Of a DNA stretch of 64,000 nt, positions 49,441 to 57,949 are shown one piece after another. Position 1 is the first letter of the stretch. Every line of letters starts with the position of its first letter. Both the position numbers and the translations under genes were made by a program. The notes under the pieces were generated by a model. The model searched no databases. It was given only the letters and a program-made list of their open reading frames with translations, and was not told the origin of the DNA. Location of the stretch: NCBI RefSeq assembly GCF_900110435.1, contig NZ_FODT01000009.1:1-64000 (forward strand). Reading direction: 5' to 3'. This stretch comes from Rhodopseudomonas pseudopalustris (GTDB lineage Bacteria > Pseudomonadota > Alphaproteobacteria > Rhizobiales > Xanthobacteraceae).

Positions 49441-51717
49441 CTACCCCACGCCCAGCGTCTGCACACCGTCCTTCGCACCCACCCGCTCGGCGAAATGATC
49501 GTACAACCCTTGCAGCGCCTGAGGCGCGGCAGCGCAGCACTCCGCCAACGCATCGGCAGCAGCCTTGTTGTCGCCCCCAGCCAGCGCATCGAGCAACCGG
49601 CGGTGCAGCCGCTTCAGCTCGGCGAACTCGGGCGTCGCCGCAACCGTCTCGTCGCCGACGAGCGCATAGAGCCGTGTCGGGCGCGACTTGCCCTTCAGCA
49701 AGATTTCGCCGGCTTCGAGCAGCGCAATGCCCGGCGCTGCGCGCGCGACGTCTTCGGAGACTAACAAATCCGTGCCGAAACTCTTCGACGCGGATTCGAT
49801 CCGCGCCGCGACGTTCACCACGTCACCCATCGCCGAGTAGTTGAACCGCTTCGCCGACCCCATATTGCCGACGCAGGCTGAACCCGTATTGATGCCGACG
49901 CCGATCCGCACCACCGGGTCGGCGATGCCCCTCGCCACGAATCCGAACATATCACCGTCGTTGAGCTGCTCGACGACCGCGCGCATCTTCAGCGCGGCGC
50001 GGCAGGCGCGCGCGGCGTGATCGGCCACGTCGACCGGCGCGTTCCAGAACGCCATGATCGAGTCGCCGATGTATTTGTCGATGGTGCCGAACTCGTCCTG
50101 AATCACGTCGGACAGCGGCGACAGCAGCGTGTTGATGAAATCGACCAGTTCGGTCGCGCTCAGCGTCTCCGAGATCGGCGTGAAGCCGCGGACGTCCATG
50201 AACATCACGCTGAGGTCGCGGGTCTCGCCGCCGAGCCGCATCCCGTCCGGTGATTGCTCGAGCTTGGCCAGAAGCTCCGGCGCCAGATATTGCCCGAACG
50301 CCTGGCGGGCGAATTTCTTCTCGCGGTCGGTCGCCATGTGCAGCACGCGCTCGACCGCCACATAGGTCGCGAGCGTCGCCAGTGACGGATACACCGGATC
50401 GATCAGGAGCCGGAAATGCGAGAATGCGAACCACGACCCGCCGATCGCGCAGAGAAACACAACGCCGCAGGCGATCAGCGAGAATCGCGCGCCGGCGATC
50501 AGCAGCAGCGCCGCGACCAGCGAGCCGAGCAGCAGCGTCAACACGATTTCGAAACCATCCGCCCAATCCGGTCGCTCGATGAAATCCTGCGCAATGATCT
50601 GCTCGATCATCTGCGCCTGGATCGCGACGCCGGGCACCACCTGGCCGAGCGGCGTGGCGCGCGCGTCGAGCAGGCCCGACGCGGAGGTGCCGACCAGGAC
50701 GATCATGCCCTCCAGCCGTCCGCGCATCTCGGCATCCTTGGCGGGATCGAGCACGTCCTTGACCGAGACGTAGTGATCCGGGCGGTCGCGGTTGAAGTAC
50801 ACCCAGGCCTCGCCGTCCGGCGTCAGCGGCAGCTTGAACTGACCGACCCGCATGTCGAGCAGCGCGGCCTTGCCGGTGTCGGCGTCGCCGCTGGCGCCGG
50901 TTCCGCGGACGACGATGCCCTTCTGGTTCTGCGCCACGCGAAGCGCCTCGATCGCGAGGCTTGGATACACCTGCGCGCCGTCCGACATCAGCATCGGCAA
51001 TCGGCGGACCACGCCGCTGTCGCGCGCCGACAGATTGATCGCGCCGACGCCGGCGGCGGCTTCATCGAGCAGCGGAAGATTGGAGACGGCGCCCTGGAAC
51101 GGCGGCAGCACCGCGCTCGGCGTGACGCCGACCGCGGCGAGCCCGGCTTTCACGGACGGTCGCGTGGCGTTGGCGAAGCGGTGGGCGGCGAAGCCGAGCA
51201 CAGTCGGCGTCTTCCGCATCGCCTGCGCGAAACTCTGATCGTGATCCGGCAGGCTCTTCAGCAGCGCGACCGTGAGATCGCGGTCCGGCAGATCGGCGTC
51301 GCCGAGTTCATTGGCGAGCCGTCCGGGCGTCGTGCGGTCAGGCTCGGAGAAGATGATGTCGTAGGCGACGACGCCTGCGCCGAGTTCTCCGAGCCGCTTG
51401 GTCAGGGCCGCCAGGCGCGTACGCGGCCACGGCCATTGCCCGTAGGCAGCCAGCGATGCCTCGTCGATATCGACGATCCGCACCGGCAGATCGGCGTAGG
51501 GCCGCGGCGACAATCGCTGATAGGCGTCGAACGCGCGCTCCTTGGTCTCGTTCACCAGCCGCGGGTCGTAGGTACGCAGCCCGGTCAGTGCGATCAGCGT
51601 CAGCAGCGCCGCGGCGACGGCGCGGATCGACTTGCCGCGCGTCGACCGCCGCAGCCGCAGCCACGACAATGCGGCCCGGCTGAGGATCGGATGCGTGGCA
51701 CGGCTCAGCCGCCGCAC
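49441..51717 (-). CDS. CHASE2-domain adenylate/guanylate cyclase
   Basis: A 758-residue membrane cyclase. After one span (about residues 30-48), a periplasmic CHASE2 sensor of some 300 residues runs from I-V-D-I-D-E-A-S through R-R-L-P-M-L and V-L-V-G-T-S-A-S. Three closely spaced spans (about residues 375-455) and a class III cyclase domain follow. Catalytic-domain metal Asp residues lie in M-F-M-D-V-R-G-F-T and G-D-S-I-M-A-F, and N-V-A-A-R-I-E matches the transition-state motif. The protein should make a cyclic nucleotide in response to an external signal. It is downstream of the FecR-domain and barrel genes on the same strand, 287 bases from the former. Confidence 0.88.
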   Translation of the reverse strand: MRRLSRATHPILSRAALSWLRLRRSTRGKSIRAVAAALLTLIALTGLRTYDPRLVNETKERAFDAYQRLSPRPYADLPVRIVDIDEASLAAYGQWPWPRTRLAALTKRLGELGAGVVAYDIIFSEPDRTTPGRLANELGDADLPDRDLTVALLKSLPDHDQSFAQAMRKTPTVLGFAAHRFANATRPSVKAGLAAVGVTPSAVLPPFQGAVSNLPLLDEAAAGVGAINLSARDSGVVRRLPMLMSDGAQVYPSLAIEALRVAQNQKGIVVRGTGASGDADTGKAALLDMRVGQFKLPLTPDGEAWVYFNRDRPDHYVSVKDVLDPAKDAEMRGRLEGMIVLVGTSASGLLDARATPLGQVVPGVAIQAQMIEQIIAQDFIERPDWADGFEIVLTLLLGSLVAALLLIAGARFSLIACGVVFLCAIGGSWFAFSHFRLLIDPVYPSLATLATYVAVERVLHMATDREKKFARQAFGQYLAPELLAKLEQSPDGMRLGGETRDLSVMFMDVRGFTPISETLSATELVDFINTLLSPLSDVIQDEFGTIDKYIGDSIMAFWNAPVDVADHAARACRAALKMRAVVEQLNDGDMFGFVARGIADPVVRIGVGINTGSACVGNMGSAKRFNYSAMGDVVNVAARIESASKSFGTDLLVSEDVARAAPGIALLEAGEILLKGKSRPTRLYALVGDETVAATPEFAELKRLHRRLLDALAGGDNKAAADALAECCAAAPQALQGLYDHFAERVGAKDGVQTLGVG

Positions 51718-52004
51718 GGCGCAGCCTCGGCCGTTCCACGAACGTCACGCGGAACCACCCGGCTCCACGGCAGCGGCCTCTGAGAGAGATGGAACTGACA
51801 CATCGGCGGAACGTCGCTTCGTTGGTGGACCAGACGTCGCCGGACAGCGGCGGTGGACGCCGCAATGCTAGAAAGAACAGCCGGTTCTCGCTACTGATTT
51901 CACCGGAGTCCCGCCGCGAACCCGCGCTTCGAACCGACGCGAAAACGTCCTCCCGCCCACGAGGCCCCACAAAAGACCGACCTCGGATAGGCGGCGCGTA
52001 GCGC
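51718..52004 (-). other. Spacer between FecR-domain gene and cyclase
   Basis: Some 290 bases without a supportable gene; enough for an independent cyclase promoter. I see no clear hairpin or operator. Confidence 0.4.
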
Positions 52005-53750
52005 CTATTTCTTCTGCGCCGCGAAAATGCCGCCGCCGAGATAATTGGCGCCGGAAATCGCCACGGCGCCGCCCATCTCGCCGACCGGGCTGTTCGCGCC
52101 GCGGAAGAAGCTGCCGGTCAGCGCCATCTGCCGCGCCCCGGTGTCGCCCGCGAGCGAGCCGGCAAAGTTGCGCGGGTCGGGCAGGAATTGCACCTGTCCC
52201 GTATAGTTGGTGCTGTCGAGACCCGTCACGGTCACCTGCCCGCTACGCGTTCCGAAGTTCACCGTGTTGCTGAAATTGCCGGTCGACACGTACTGGGTGC
52301 CCTGGTTGTCGATCGCGGCGATGACATGCCCCGCATAGGTCGCCTGCCCCGAAGTCGGCACCTCGGTCGCCGTGGTCGGGCGGCCGGCGACCCAGAAGCC
52401 GAGGATCGTATCGGCGTACGAAGATCGCGCGCTCTGATTGGCCCATAGCCCCCAGCGCGTGTAGTCGCACTGGCAGAAATTGGTCGCCGCTGCCGAGCCG
52501 TCCTCCGACGTCAGTTGTCGCGCCTGCTCTCGCGTGACCGTCAGCATCGCGCCGACCTGGTTGGTGACCGGCAGGCCGTTGATGGTCGACAATGGTTTGC
52601 CAGTCTTGTCCTCCGCGGCCGCCCCGCCGAAATGATTGTAGTCACCATAGGCGCCCTGCGCGTCGAGATTCGGATCGGTCGATCCAAACTGATAGTTGAA
52701 CGTCGTCGGCAGATAATACGAATTCGGGCCGTGCGCGACATCGCCGTTGAAATTCGCCTGCATCCGCCCCGTCGTCGCGTCGAGCGCGACGCTGGCGGTG
52801 CCGCCGGCCACGCCGGTCGAAGACGGCGCGTAATAGGTGGAGGCGTTGAACACGCTGGTCATCAACCCGCCGACGAAGCCGGTCAGCGTCAGCGACGGCC
52901 GCGCGTTGGCGGCCTGCTCTTGCTGAATTTGCTGCGCCACAGGCTGCACTGCGGACTGCTGCGTCGAGGTTTGAATGGTCTGGTTCAGCGTCGAGACCAC
53001 AGGATTGATCCGCGGGGTCGGCGGCGGCGGAGGCTGCGGCGTGAGAGATCCCGCGACCGAGCCGCCCGGCGTGCCGGTGGCGCGGTTCTCGGCGCGCTGG
53101 ACGTTGCCCTGCGATGCAGCCCCCCGCGCGACGCCGCCGAACTGGCCGCTGCCGCTCTGGAACAGCTGGATCTGGTTCAGGACGAAATTCGGCGGCGGCG
53201 GGCCGGGCGGCGACGGCGGCTGGCCACCCTGCAGAGCAGTGTATTCGCCGGCCCCGAGCGTCACCGTCGATCCGCCGGAGGAGACCGTCGAACTGCCGTA
53301 GCCGGCATAGACGTGATGCGTCCCGATCAACGCGACGCCGCCACGGATGCCGACGGTCGCGGATGCCGTCCTGATCTCGGCGTCGCCGGTGTGGCTGATC
53401 TGGCCGCCGACGAAGCGCAACGCGCCCTTGCCGAGCGTCGCCGCAAGCTTGCCGCTGCCGGCGTTCGGATCATAGACGTATTCGTCGATCGTCAGATCGC
53501 TGTTCGGACCGACCGTCATCGACGTCTTGTCGAGAAACAGCAATTGCACCGAACCGGCCGAGGTCGTCTGAATCCGCTCCTTGTGCGTGATTGATGCGCC
53601 GATGGTGATCGTCCGCAAATTCGCGGTCGCATTGGGATTGACCGCGGAGGCCTTGCCGACTTCCTGCGCCAAAGCGCTGGCGCTGAACATCGCCACGGCC
53701 AGCGCCGCCATCACACTTTGTCCGATCCGCTGTCCTGACAACCGTCGCAT
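52005..53750 (-). CDS. Secreted FecR-domain protein with TbpB-like C-terminus
   Basis: A 581-residue exported protein with signal peptide residues about 1-28 (A-M-F-S-A-S-A-L-A-Q) and no lipobox Cys. A FecR domain follows (I-T-I-G-A-S-I-T, L-L-F-L-D-K-T-S-M-T-V-G, T-V-G-I-R-G-G-V-A). Next is a Pro/Gln-rich linker around residues 175-280. The C-terminal 250 or so residues end G-S-F-F-R-G, E-M-G-G-A-V-A and Y-L-G-G-G-I-F-A-A-Q-K-K. That ending resembles the beta-barrel domain of transferrin-binding protein B and other SLAM cargo. It starts 11 bases after the stop of a TPR/barrel outer-membrane gene, so the two are one operon. Cargo status is inference. Confidence 0.75.
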   Translation of the reverse strand: MRRLSGQRIGQSVMAALAVAMFSASALAQEVGKASAVNPNATANLRTITIGASITHKERIQTTSAGSVQLLFLDKTSMTVGPNSDLTIDEYVYDPNAGSGKLAATLGKGALRFVGGQISHTGDAEIRTASATVGIRGGVALIGTHHVYAGYGSSTVSSGGSTVTLGAGEYTALQGGQPPSPPGPPPPNFVLNQIQLFQSGSGQFGGVARGAASQGNVQRAENRATGTPGGSVAGSLTPQPPPPPTPRINPVVSTLNQTIQTSTQQSAVQPVAQQIQQEQAANARPSLTLTGFVGGLMTSVFNASTYYAPSSTGVAGGTASVALDATTGRMQANFNGDVAHGPNSYYLPTTFNYQFGSTDPNLDAQGAYGDYNHFGGAAAEDKTGKPLSTINGLPVTNQVGAMLTVTREQARQLTSEDGSAAATNFCQCDYTRWGLWANQSARSSYADTILGFWVAGRPTTATEVPTSGQATYAGHVIAAIDNQGTQYVSTGNFSNTVNFGTRSGQVTVTGLDSTNYTGQVQFLPDPRNFAGSLAGDTGARQMALTGSFFRGANSPVGEMGGAVAISGANYLGGGIFAAQKK

Positions 53751-53761
53751 CGCCGATCTCC

Positions 53762-55114
53762 TCAGAAACGCAGCGTCGGGCCGATCGAGGCCGACAGGTT
53801 GTTGGTGCGATAGTTCGGCAGATTGGAATCGATCTTGGTGTAGGTCACCTGGGTGCGCAGCCCGACATTGTCGACGATCTGCGCGTCGAAGATCGCGCCG
53901 TAGCGATATTCCTGGTCGCGGCGGATGATGACCGGATCGACGATGAAATTCGGCGTCTCATAATTCGCCTGGCTGAAGCCCGCAGTCGGCGCGAACACAA
54001 AGGCGCGCGGCGCGCCAAACACCGGCAGCACGAACTCGATCGGCAGCGCGACGTCGATCGAATAGCGCTTGTAGTTGTTGTAGTCGGCGATCGCCTTGTT
54101 GCCGTCATAGCCGGCCCGCGTGGTCAAGTGCACCCCGCCCCAGCGGAAGTCGGTGAGAATCGCCGCGCTCAGCAGATCGCCGGTCTGGTCGCCCGCGGTC
54201 GGGAAGTAGGTCGAGTCGCTGAAGCGGCGGTGCCGGGTCTCGACATAGCCTTCGACGAGGCCGAGATTGCCGAGCGTGGTGCGCGCCGACAGGCCGCCGC
54301 CGAGCGCGCTGAAGTAGCTGTAGTCGCCGAGCCAGACCTTGTCGCCGATGCCGTAATACTTGAACGACGCATTCTGCCCGAGGCCGACACGATGGCCGAG
54401 GGTGACTTCGACCAGTCCGAGGTTGAACTGGCTCAGCGTCATCTGCCGCGAGTTGAGACCGAGGAAAGTGGTCTCGATCGCGTCGCCGCGAAGATTGAGC
54501 TTGTAGGCGTAGCTCGCCGCGACGGTCTGGAACGTGCTCCAGTCCGGCTTGCGGCCGTAGCGGCCGTCGAGAATGGCGTCCTGGCCGAGCGCGCGCACCT
54601 GCAGGCCGTTGGGGCCGATATTGGCGTTGGTCTGATAGCGCATCCCGGCGTGGAGAAACACGCTGTATTCGTAGGTCGCGAGCCGGCGGTCGATCTCGGC
54701 GAGATAGGCCATCACCTGGGCGCGGATATCGTCCGGAACGTTGCCGCCCTTGATCGCGTCGATCAGATAGCCCCGCGCGATTTCGTACGAGGCCAGCTTG
54801 AAGTACAACACGCCGAGTTCGAGCTTGACCCGCGGCAGATCGGAATTGAAGAACAGCATCCGCTCGAGCGCGCCGATCGCTGCTTCGTAGTCGCCACGCT
54901 CCACCGCCTGATGCGCGAATTTGAAGCTGATGTCGAGATCGGTCGGGCGCTGATACATCTCCTTGAACAGCGCGTCGTAGTCCGGCTGCACGGCCGAAGC
55001 CGGCACCGGCCCGCCGGCGCCTTGCTGCGCAGAGGCCCCCGGAACGGTGAGGCCGATCGCCGCCAACAAGACAAGCATCGTCACTCGAAACGTCACGCTG
55101 CACCCCGAAATCAA
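53762..55114 (-). CDS. TPR plus outer-membrane beta-barrel protein, SLAM-like
   Basis: A 450-residue protein. Signal peptide residues about 10-30. TPR-like helices occupy about residues 45-160 (Q-A-V-E-R-G-D-Y-E-A-A-I-G-A-L-E and L-E-L-G-V-L-Y-F-K-L). A beta-barrel runs to a terminal Phe (S-I-G-P-T-L-R-F), with barrel opening S-V-F-L-H-A-G-M-R-Y-Q-T-N-A-N-I-G as in DUF560 proteins. SLAM proteins (DUF560) have this layout and move TbpB-like cargo to the surface. The next gene encodes a protein with such a C-terminus. I therefore infer a SLAM-like translocator. It is shorter in its TPR part than Neisseria Slam. Confidence 0.7.
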   Translation of the reverse strand: MISGCSVTFRVTMLVLLAAIGLTVPGASAQQGAGGPVPASAVQPDYDALFKEMYQRPTDLDISFKFAHQAVERGDYEAAIGALERMLFFNSDLPRVKLELGVLYFKLASYEIARGYLIDAIKGGNVPDDIRAQVMAYLAEIDRRLATYEYSVFLHAGMRYQTNANIGPNGLQVRALGQDAILDGRYGRKPDWSTFQTVAASYAYKLNLRGDAIETTFLGLNSRQMTLSQFNLGLVEVTLGHRVGLGQNASFKYYGIGDKVWLGDYSYFSALGGGLSARTTLGNLGLVEGYVETRHRRFSDSTYFPTAGDQTGDLLSAAILTDFRWGGVHLTTRAGYDGNKAIADYNNYKRYSIDVALPIEFVLPVFGAPRAFVFAPTAGFSQANYETPNFIVDPVIIRRDQEYRYGAIFDAQIVDNVGLRTQVTYTKIDSNLPNYRTNNLSASIGPTLRF

Positions 55115-55339
55115 ATAATCTCGAAACTGATTGCTCGGTGGTCCGAGCTAATTGGTCGGGATTTTGCGGGCAACGTTCGGACAGCGGTACCCATTTCTGC
55201 GCCGACGCGACGCGATTGGAGGCCGTCGTGGCTTTTGTGTCACGCCGCAGCCAGGGAAATGTCCTGAAATTGAACGAGATCACACAAAATGCCGCGCGAT
55301 TGTGCAGGCGCGCGGGCGTAGTCCAGCAGGCGCGCAGGC

Positions 55340-56065
55340 TTAATCCAGCCCGCGCTCGGTGCTGAGTCGGACCATCTCGGCGACGAAGAACGCCTTCTGC
55401 TTGTCGTCGAGCGAAGCGTAGAGCGGCTCCGCCGCGTCGGCCACCGCGCGCTGGTCTGCGCCGCGGTCGTAGAGGAATTGCGCCTCGTTGCGCATCTGCT
55501 CGACGATGTCGTCAGGCGGATCACGCTGCGCGCGCGCCTTACGCAGGGTGAGCCGTTCCGCGCCGTGCTGGCCGAGATAGTGCATTGCGCTGGAGAACAG
55601 ACCCCAGTGCTTTTCCTGCTCCGGCGTCAGGCTCAATTCGCGCTTGATCCGCTCGATATGGGCGTCGGAGTTCGCGACCATCTGCTCGGCGGTGAGCTGC
55701 ACCACCGGCGCAGCCGTTCCGGATTTCGCCTTGCGCTTCGCCTCCCTCTCCTGCTTGCGGGCCTCCTTGGCCGAGCGCGGTGGCGCGGTCTGCTCGCGCG
55801 CAGCGCCGACCGGCCCACGCGCGGTGTTGCCGCCGGTGACGCCGGTCAGCACCCCGCCGACCACCCCGACCACGCCGCCGATGGCCCCGCCCAGCACGCC
55901 GCCGACCGGCCCCGCCGCCTTGTTGCCGGCGCGGGCGCCCTGCTCCACCCCCTGCACCAGCCCCTGGGCCTGCGCGGGCGGTTGCAACGCGGCAAGCCCG
56001 ACCAGCGCGGCGACCGACAGGACGGCCAGGGGAACAAAGCGGCGACGCTTGGCAAGTCCGGGCAT
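55340..56065 (-). CDS. Periplasmic LTxxQ-motif protein, Spy/CpxP-like
   Basis: A 241-residue exported protein. Signal peptide residues about 8-35 ends Q-P-P-A-Q-A-Q. A glycine-zipper stretch follows (V-G-G-V-L-G-G-A-I-G-G-V-V-G), then a basic Lys/Arg tract. The C-terminal half is helical with L-S-L-T-P-E-Q-E-K-H-W and M-R-N-E-A-Q-F-L-Y-D-R, which fit Spy/CpxP envelope-stress chaperones. The ggag site supports ATG 56065. The glycine zipper suggests membrane association. It lies 225 bases upstream of the barrel gene on the same strand and could be separate. Confidence 0.75.
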   Translation of the reverse strand: MPGLAKRRRFVPLAVLSVAALVGLAALQPPAQAQGLVQGVEQGARAGNKAAGPVGGVLGGAIGGVVGVVGGVLTGVTGGNTARGPVGAAREQTAPPRSAKEARKQEREAKRKAKSGTAAPVVQLTAEQMVANSDAHIERIKRELSLTPEQEKHWGLFSSAMHYLGQHGAERLTLRKARAQRDPPDDIVEQMRNEAQFLYDRGADQRAVADAAEPLYASLDDKQKAFFVAEMVRLSTERGLD

Positions 56066-56231
56066 TTCAAATTCTCCGTCGTCCGCGCCTTTGCGCGGCA
56101 CGGATGGATCATGCAGGTCGATTCGGCCGACAGTCTGGCAGAGCGCAGCACCGCGGTGAAGCCGCCGCCCCCCAAAGCGTTCGGAGCAGAAGGACGGATC
56201 GTCGAACCCTCATCCTGCTCCAGATCGTCGT

Positions 56232-56275
56232 TCAAGCATGATCATCGTCCGAAAACCCGTATCCGCTTTTCGGGA
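56232..56275. repeat. Degenerate copy of the GCATGATC repeat
   Basis: Begins AAGCATGATCATCG and carries inner arms CGAAAAC and GCTTTTCGG, matching the element at 49327-49374 in order. The outer right arm is largely lost. It lies upstream of the LTxxQ gene and downstream of the TetR gene. Confidence 0.5.
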
Positions 56276-56282
56276 TCAGCCC

Positions 56283-56933
56283 CTAAAGCGCCGCGAAATC
56301 CTTCGGCAGCGTCCGCTTGAACAGCGCCAGAACACGCTTTGCTTCGCGCGGCGGCAGCGTGATCGCGTGGCGGACGGTCGCGGCGATCAGGACGATCATC
56401 AGCTGCGCGAAATCCCGAAGCGCCGCTTCCGGCGCCAGCGGAGCGACGCGGCGTAGCGCCTCGGCGAGCAGGCCGGCGAGAAATGCGCCGTCATCAGCGT
56501 CGAGCTGCTGCAACGCGCGGTCGGCCTGCGTCGCCTGCCAGACGCAGCGCACCACCGGCTCGTCGTGGAAGAACTGATAGTAGCCGTCGGTGATCGCGCC
56601 GAGCACGTCGTGCAGATCCTCGGTCCGCTTCAGCGCCGCGAGTTCGCGGCGGATGCAATCGTGGCCTTCGGCGTTGAGGCGCTCGGCGAGCGTGGCGATG
56701 ATCGCGGTTTTGTCGGGGAAGTACTGATACAGCGAGCCGAACGCGATGCCGGTGCGCGCCACGATGTCGCTCATCCGGAAATCCTCGCTGCCCTTCTCCG
56801 CCATCACCTCGGCGGCGCAGGTCAGGATGCGCTCGAACCGCTCGCGGCTGCGCGCCTGCGAGGGCACCAGCCGCGCCACGCCGGAACCCGGCGGCGCCGC
56901 CGCCTGCTTGCCGCCTGTCGTCGATCCCGCCAT
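56283..56933 (-). CDS. TetR-family transcriptional repressor
   Basis: A protein of about 216 residues. N-terminal helix-turn-helix: R-S-R-E-R-F-E-R-I-L-T, then S-D-I-V-A-R-T-G-I-A-F-G-S-L-Y-Q-Y-F-P-D-K, as in AcrR/TetR. The ligand domain is helical and poorly conserved, so the effector is unknown. The ATG at 56933 has a gagg site; an ATG six codons earlier is possible. Divergent from an NmrA-like gene across a clean inverted repeat. Confidence 0.9.
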   Translation of the reverse strand: MAGSTTGGKQAAAPPGSGVARLVPSQARSRERFERILTCAAEVMAEKGSEDFRMSDIVARTGIAFGSLYQYFPDKTAIIATLAERLNAEGHDCIRRELAALKRTEDLHDVLGAITDGYYQFFHDEPVVRCVWQATQADRALQQLDADDGAFLAGLLAEALRRVAPLAPEAALRDFAQLMIVLIAATVRHAITLPPREAKRVLALFKRTLPKDFAAL

Positions 56934-56991
56934 CGCCGCATCCCCTCGCATCGCTTGACGATCTCAATACGAGAGTTTATCGCATTTATCA

Positions 56992-57012
56992 AATGCGAGA
57001 ATCCCTCGCATT
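56992..57012. promoter_or_regulatory. TetR operator
   Basis: Perfect 8-bp inverted repeat AATGCGAG-N5-CTCGCATT between the divergent TetR and NmrA-like genes, 20 bases before the latter's start. A looser related copy (ACGAGAGTTTATCGCAT) lies at about 56969-56985. Size and symmetry suit a TetR dimer regulating both genes. Confidence 0.75.
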
Positions 57013-57031
57013 AAGAACCAGAGAGATCGAC

Positions 57032-57856
57032 ATGACCGACACTCCCGTTCTGATCATCGGCGGCGCCGGCAAGACCGGTAGCCGCGTCCAGGCCCGTCTC
57101 GCGGCGCGCGGAATCGTCACCCGGCTGGCGTCGCGGTCCAGCCCGACGCCGTTCGACTGGACCAGGCCCGACGGCTGGGCCGCTGCCCTCGACGGCGCGT
57201 CGAGCGCCTATGTCACCTATCAGCCCGACCTCGGGGCCGATGGCGCGACGGACGCCATCGCGAAACTCGGCCGGCAGGCGCATCGCAAAGGGCTGCGCCA
57301 TCTGGTGCTGCTGTCCGGCCGCGGCGAGCCCGGCGCACAGGCTGCGGAAGCGGTGCTCCAGGCGTCCGCCGTGCCGTGGACCATCGTGCGGGCGAGCTGG
57401 TTCCACCAGAATTTCTCCGAGAGCTATCTGCTCGATGGTGTGCTGGCGGGCGAGATCGCCCTCCCGGCGGGCAGCGTTCCCGAGCCGTTCGTCGACGCCG
57501 ACGACATCGCCGACGTGGTCGCAGCGGCGCTGACCGATCCGCGCCACATCGGCCAGATCTACGAGGTCACCGGCCCGCGGGCGCTGACATTCGCGCAGGC
57601 GGTCGCGGAAATCGCCCAGGCGAGCGGACGGCCGATCCGCTACACCCAGATTTCTCCGCACGACTTCGCCGAGGGCTTGCAGCAGGCCGGCGTCCCGGCC
57701 GAACTGATCAAAATATTGAACGAGCTGCTGACCGTCGTGCTCGACGGCCGCAACAGCCGGGTCATGGACGGCGTCGCGCGGGCGCTCGGCCGTCCGCCGC
57801 GCGATTTTGCTGACTATGCCCGCACCACAGCCGCCACTGGCGTCTGGAGGGTGTGA
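57032..57856 (+). CDS. NmrA-like NAD(P)-binding protein
   Basis: A 274-residue atypical short-chain reductase with dinucleotide motif I-I-G-G-A-G-K-T-G-S-R-V near the start, then H-L-V-L-L-S-G-R-G-E and W-T-I-V-R-A-S-W-F-H-Q-N-F, typical of NmrA/QOR2-like proteins that sense or use NADP(H). The region F-V-D-A-D-D-I-A-D-V-V-A-A is the usual family helix. Divergent from tetR, so likely its regulatory target. Start at 57032 gives the standard N-terminus. Confidence 0.88.
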   Translation: MTDTPVLIIGGAGKTGSRVQARLAARGIVTRLASRSSPTPFDWTRPDGWAAALDGASSAYVTYQPDLGADGATDAIAKLGRQAHRKGLRHLVLLSGRGEPGAQAAEAVLQASAVPWTIVRASWFHQNFSESYLLDGVLAGEIALPAGSVPEPFVDADDIADVVAAALTDPRHIGQIYEVTGPRALTFAQAVAEIAQASGRPIRYTQISPHDFAEGLQQAGVPAELIKILNELLTVVLDGRNSRVMDGVARALGRPPRDFADYARTTAATGVWRV

Positions 57857-57902
57857 CGCGGCGAGACGACGTCCCGGATCAGCAGCGCTCGGGGATACTG
57901 GA

Positions 57903-57920
57903 TCCCCGCATGCGCGGGGA
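57903..57920. repeat. Short palindrome between convergent genes
   Basis: TCCCCGC-N4-GCGGGGA lies between the convergent NmrA-like and prfC genes, within a stretch of the type GGATCCCCGCATGCG often dispersed in this bacterial group (recalled, unverified). It may serve as a bidirectional terminator. Confidence 0.5.
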
Positions 57921-57949
57921 TGACGATCGGAGGAGGAACCCGACCGGCC

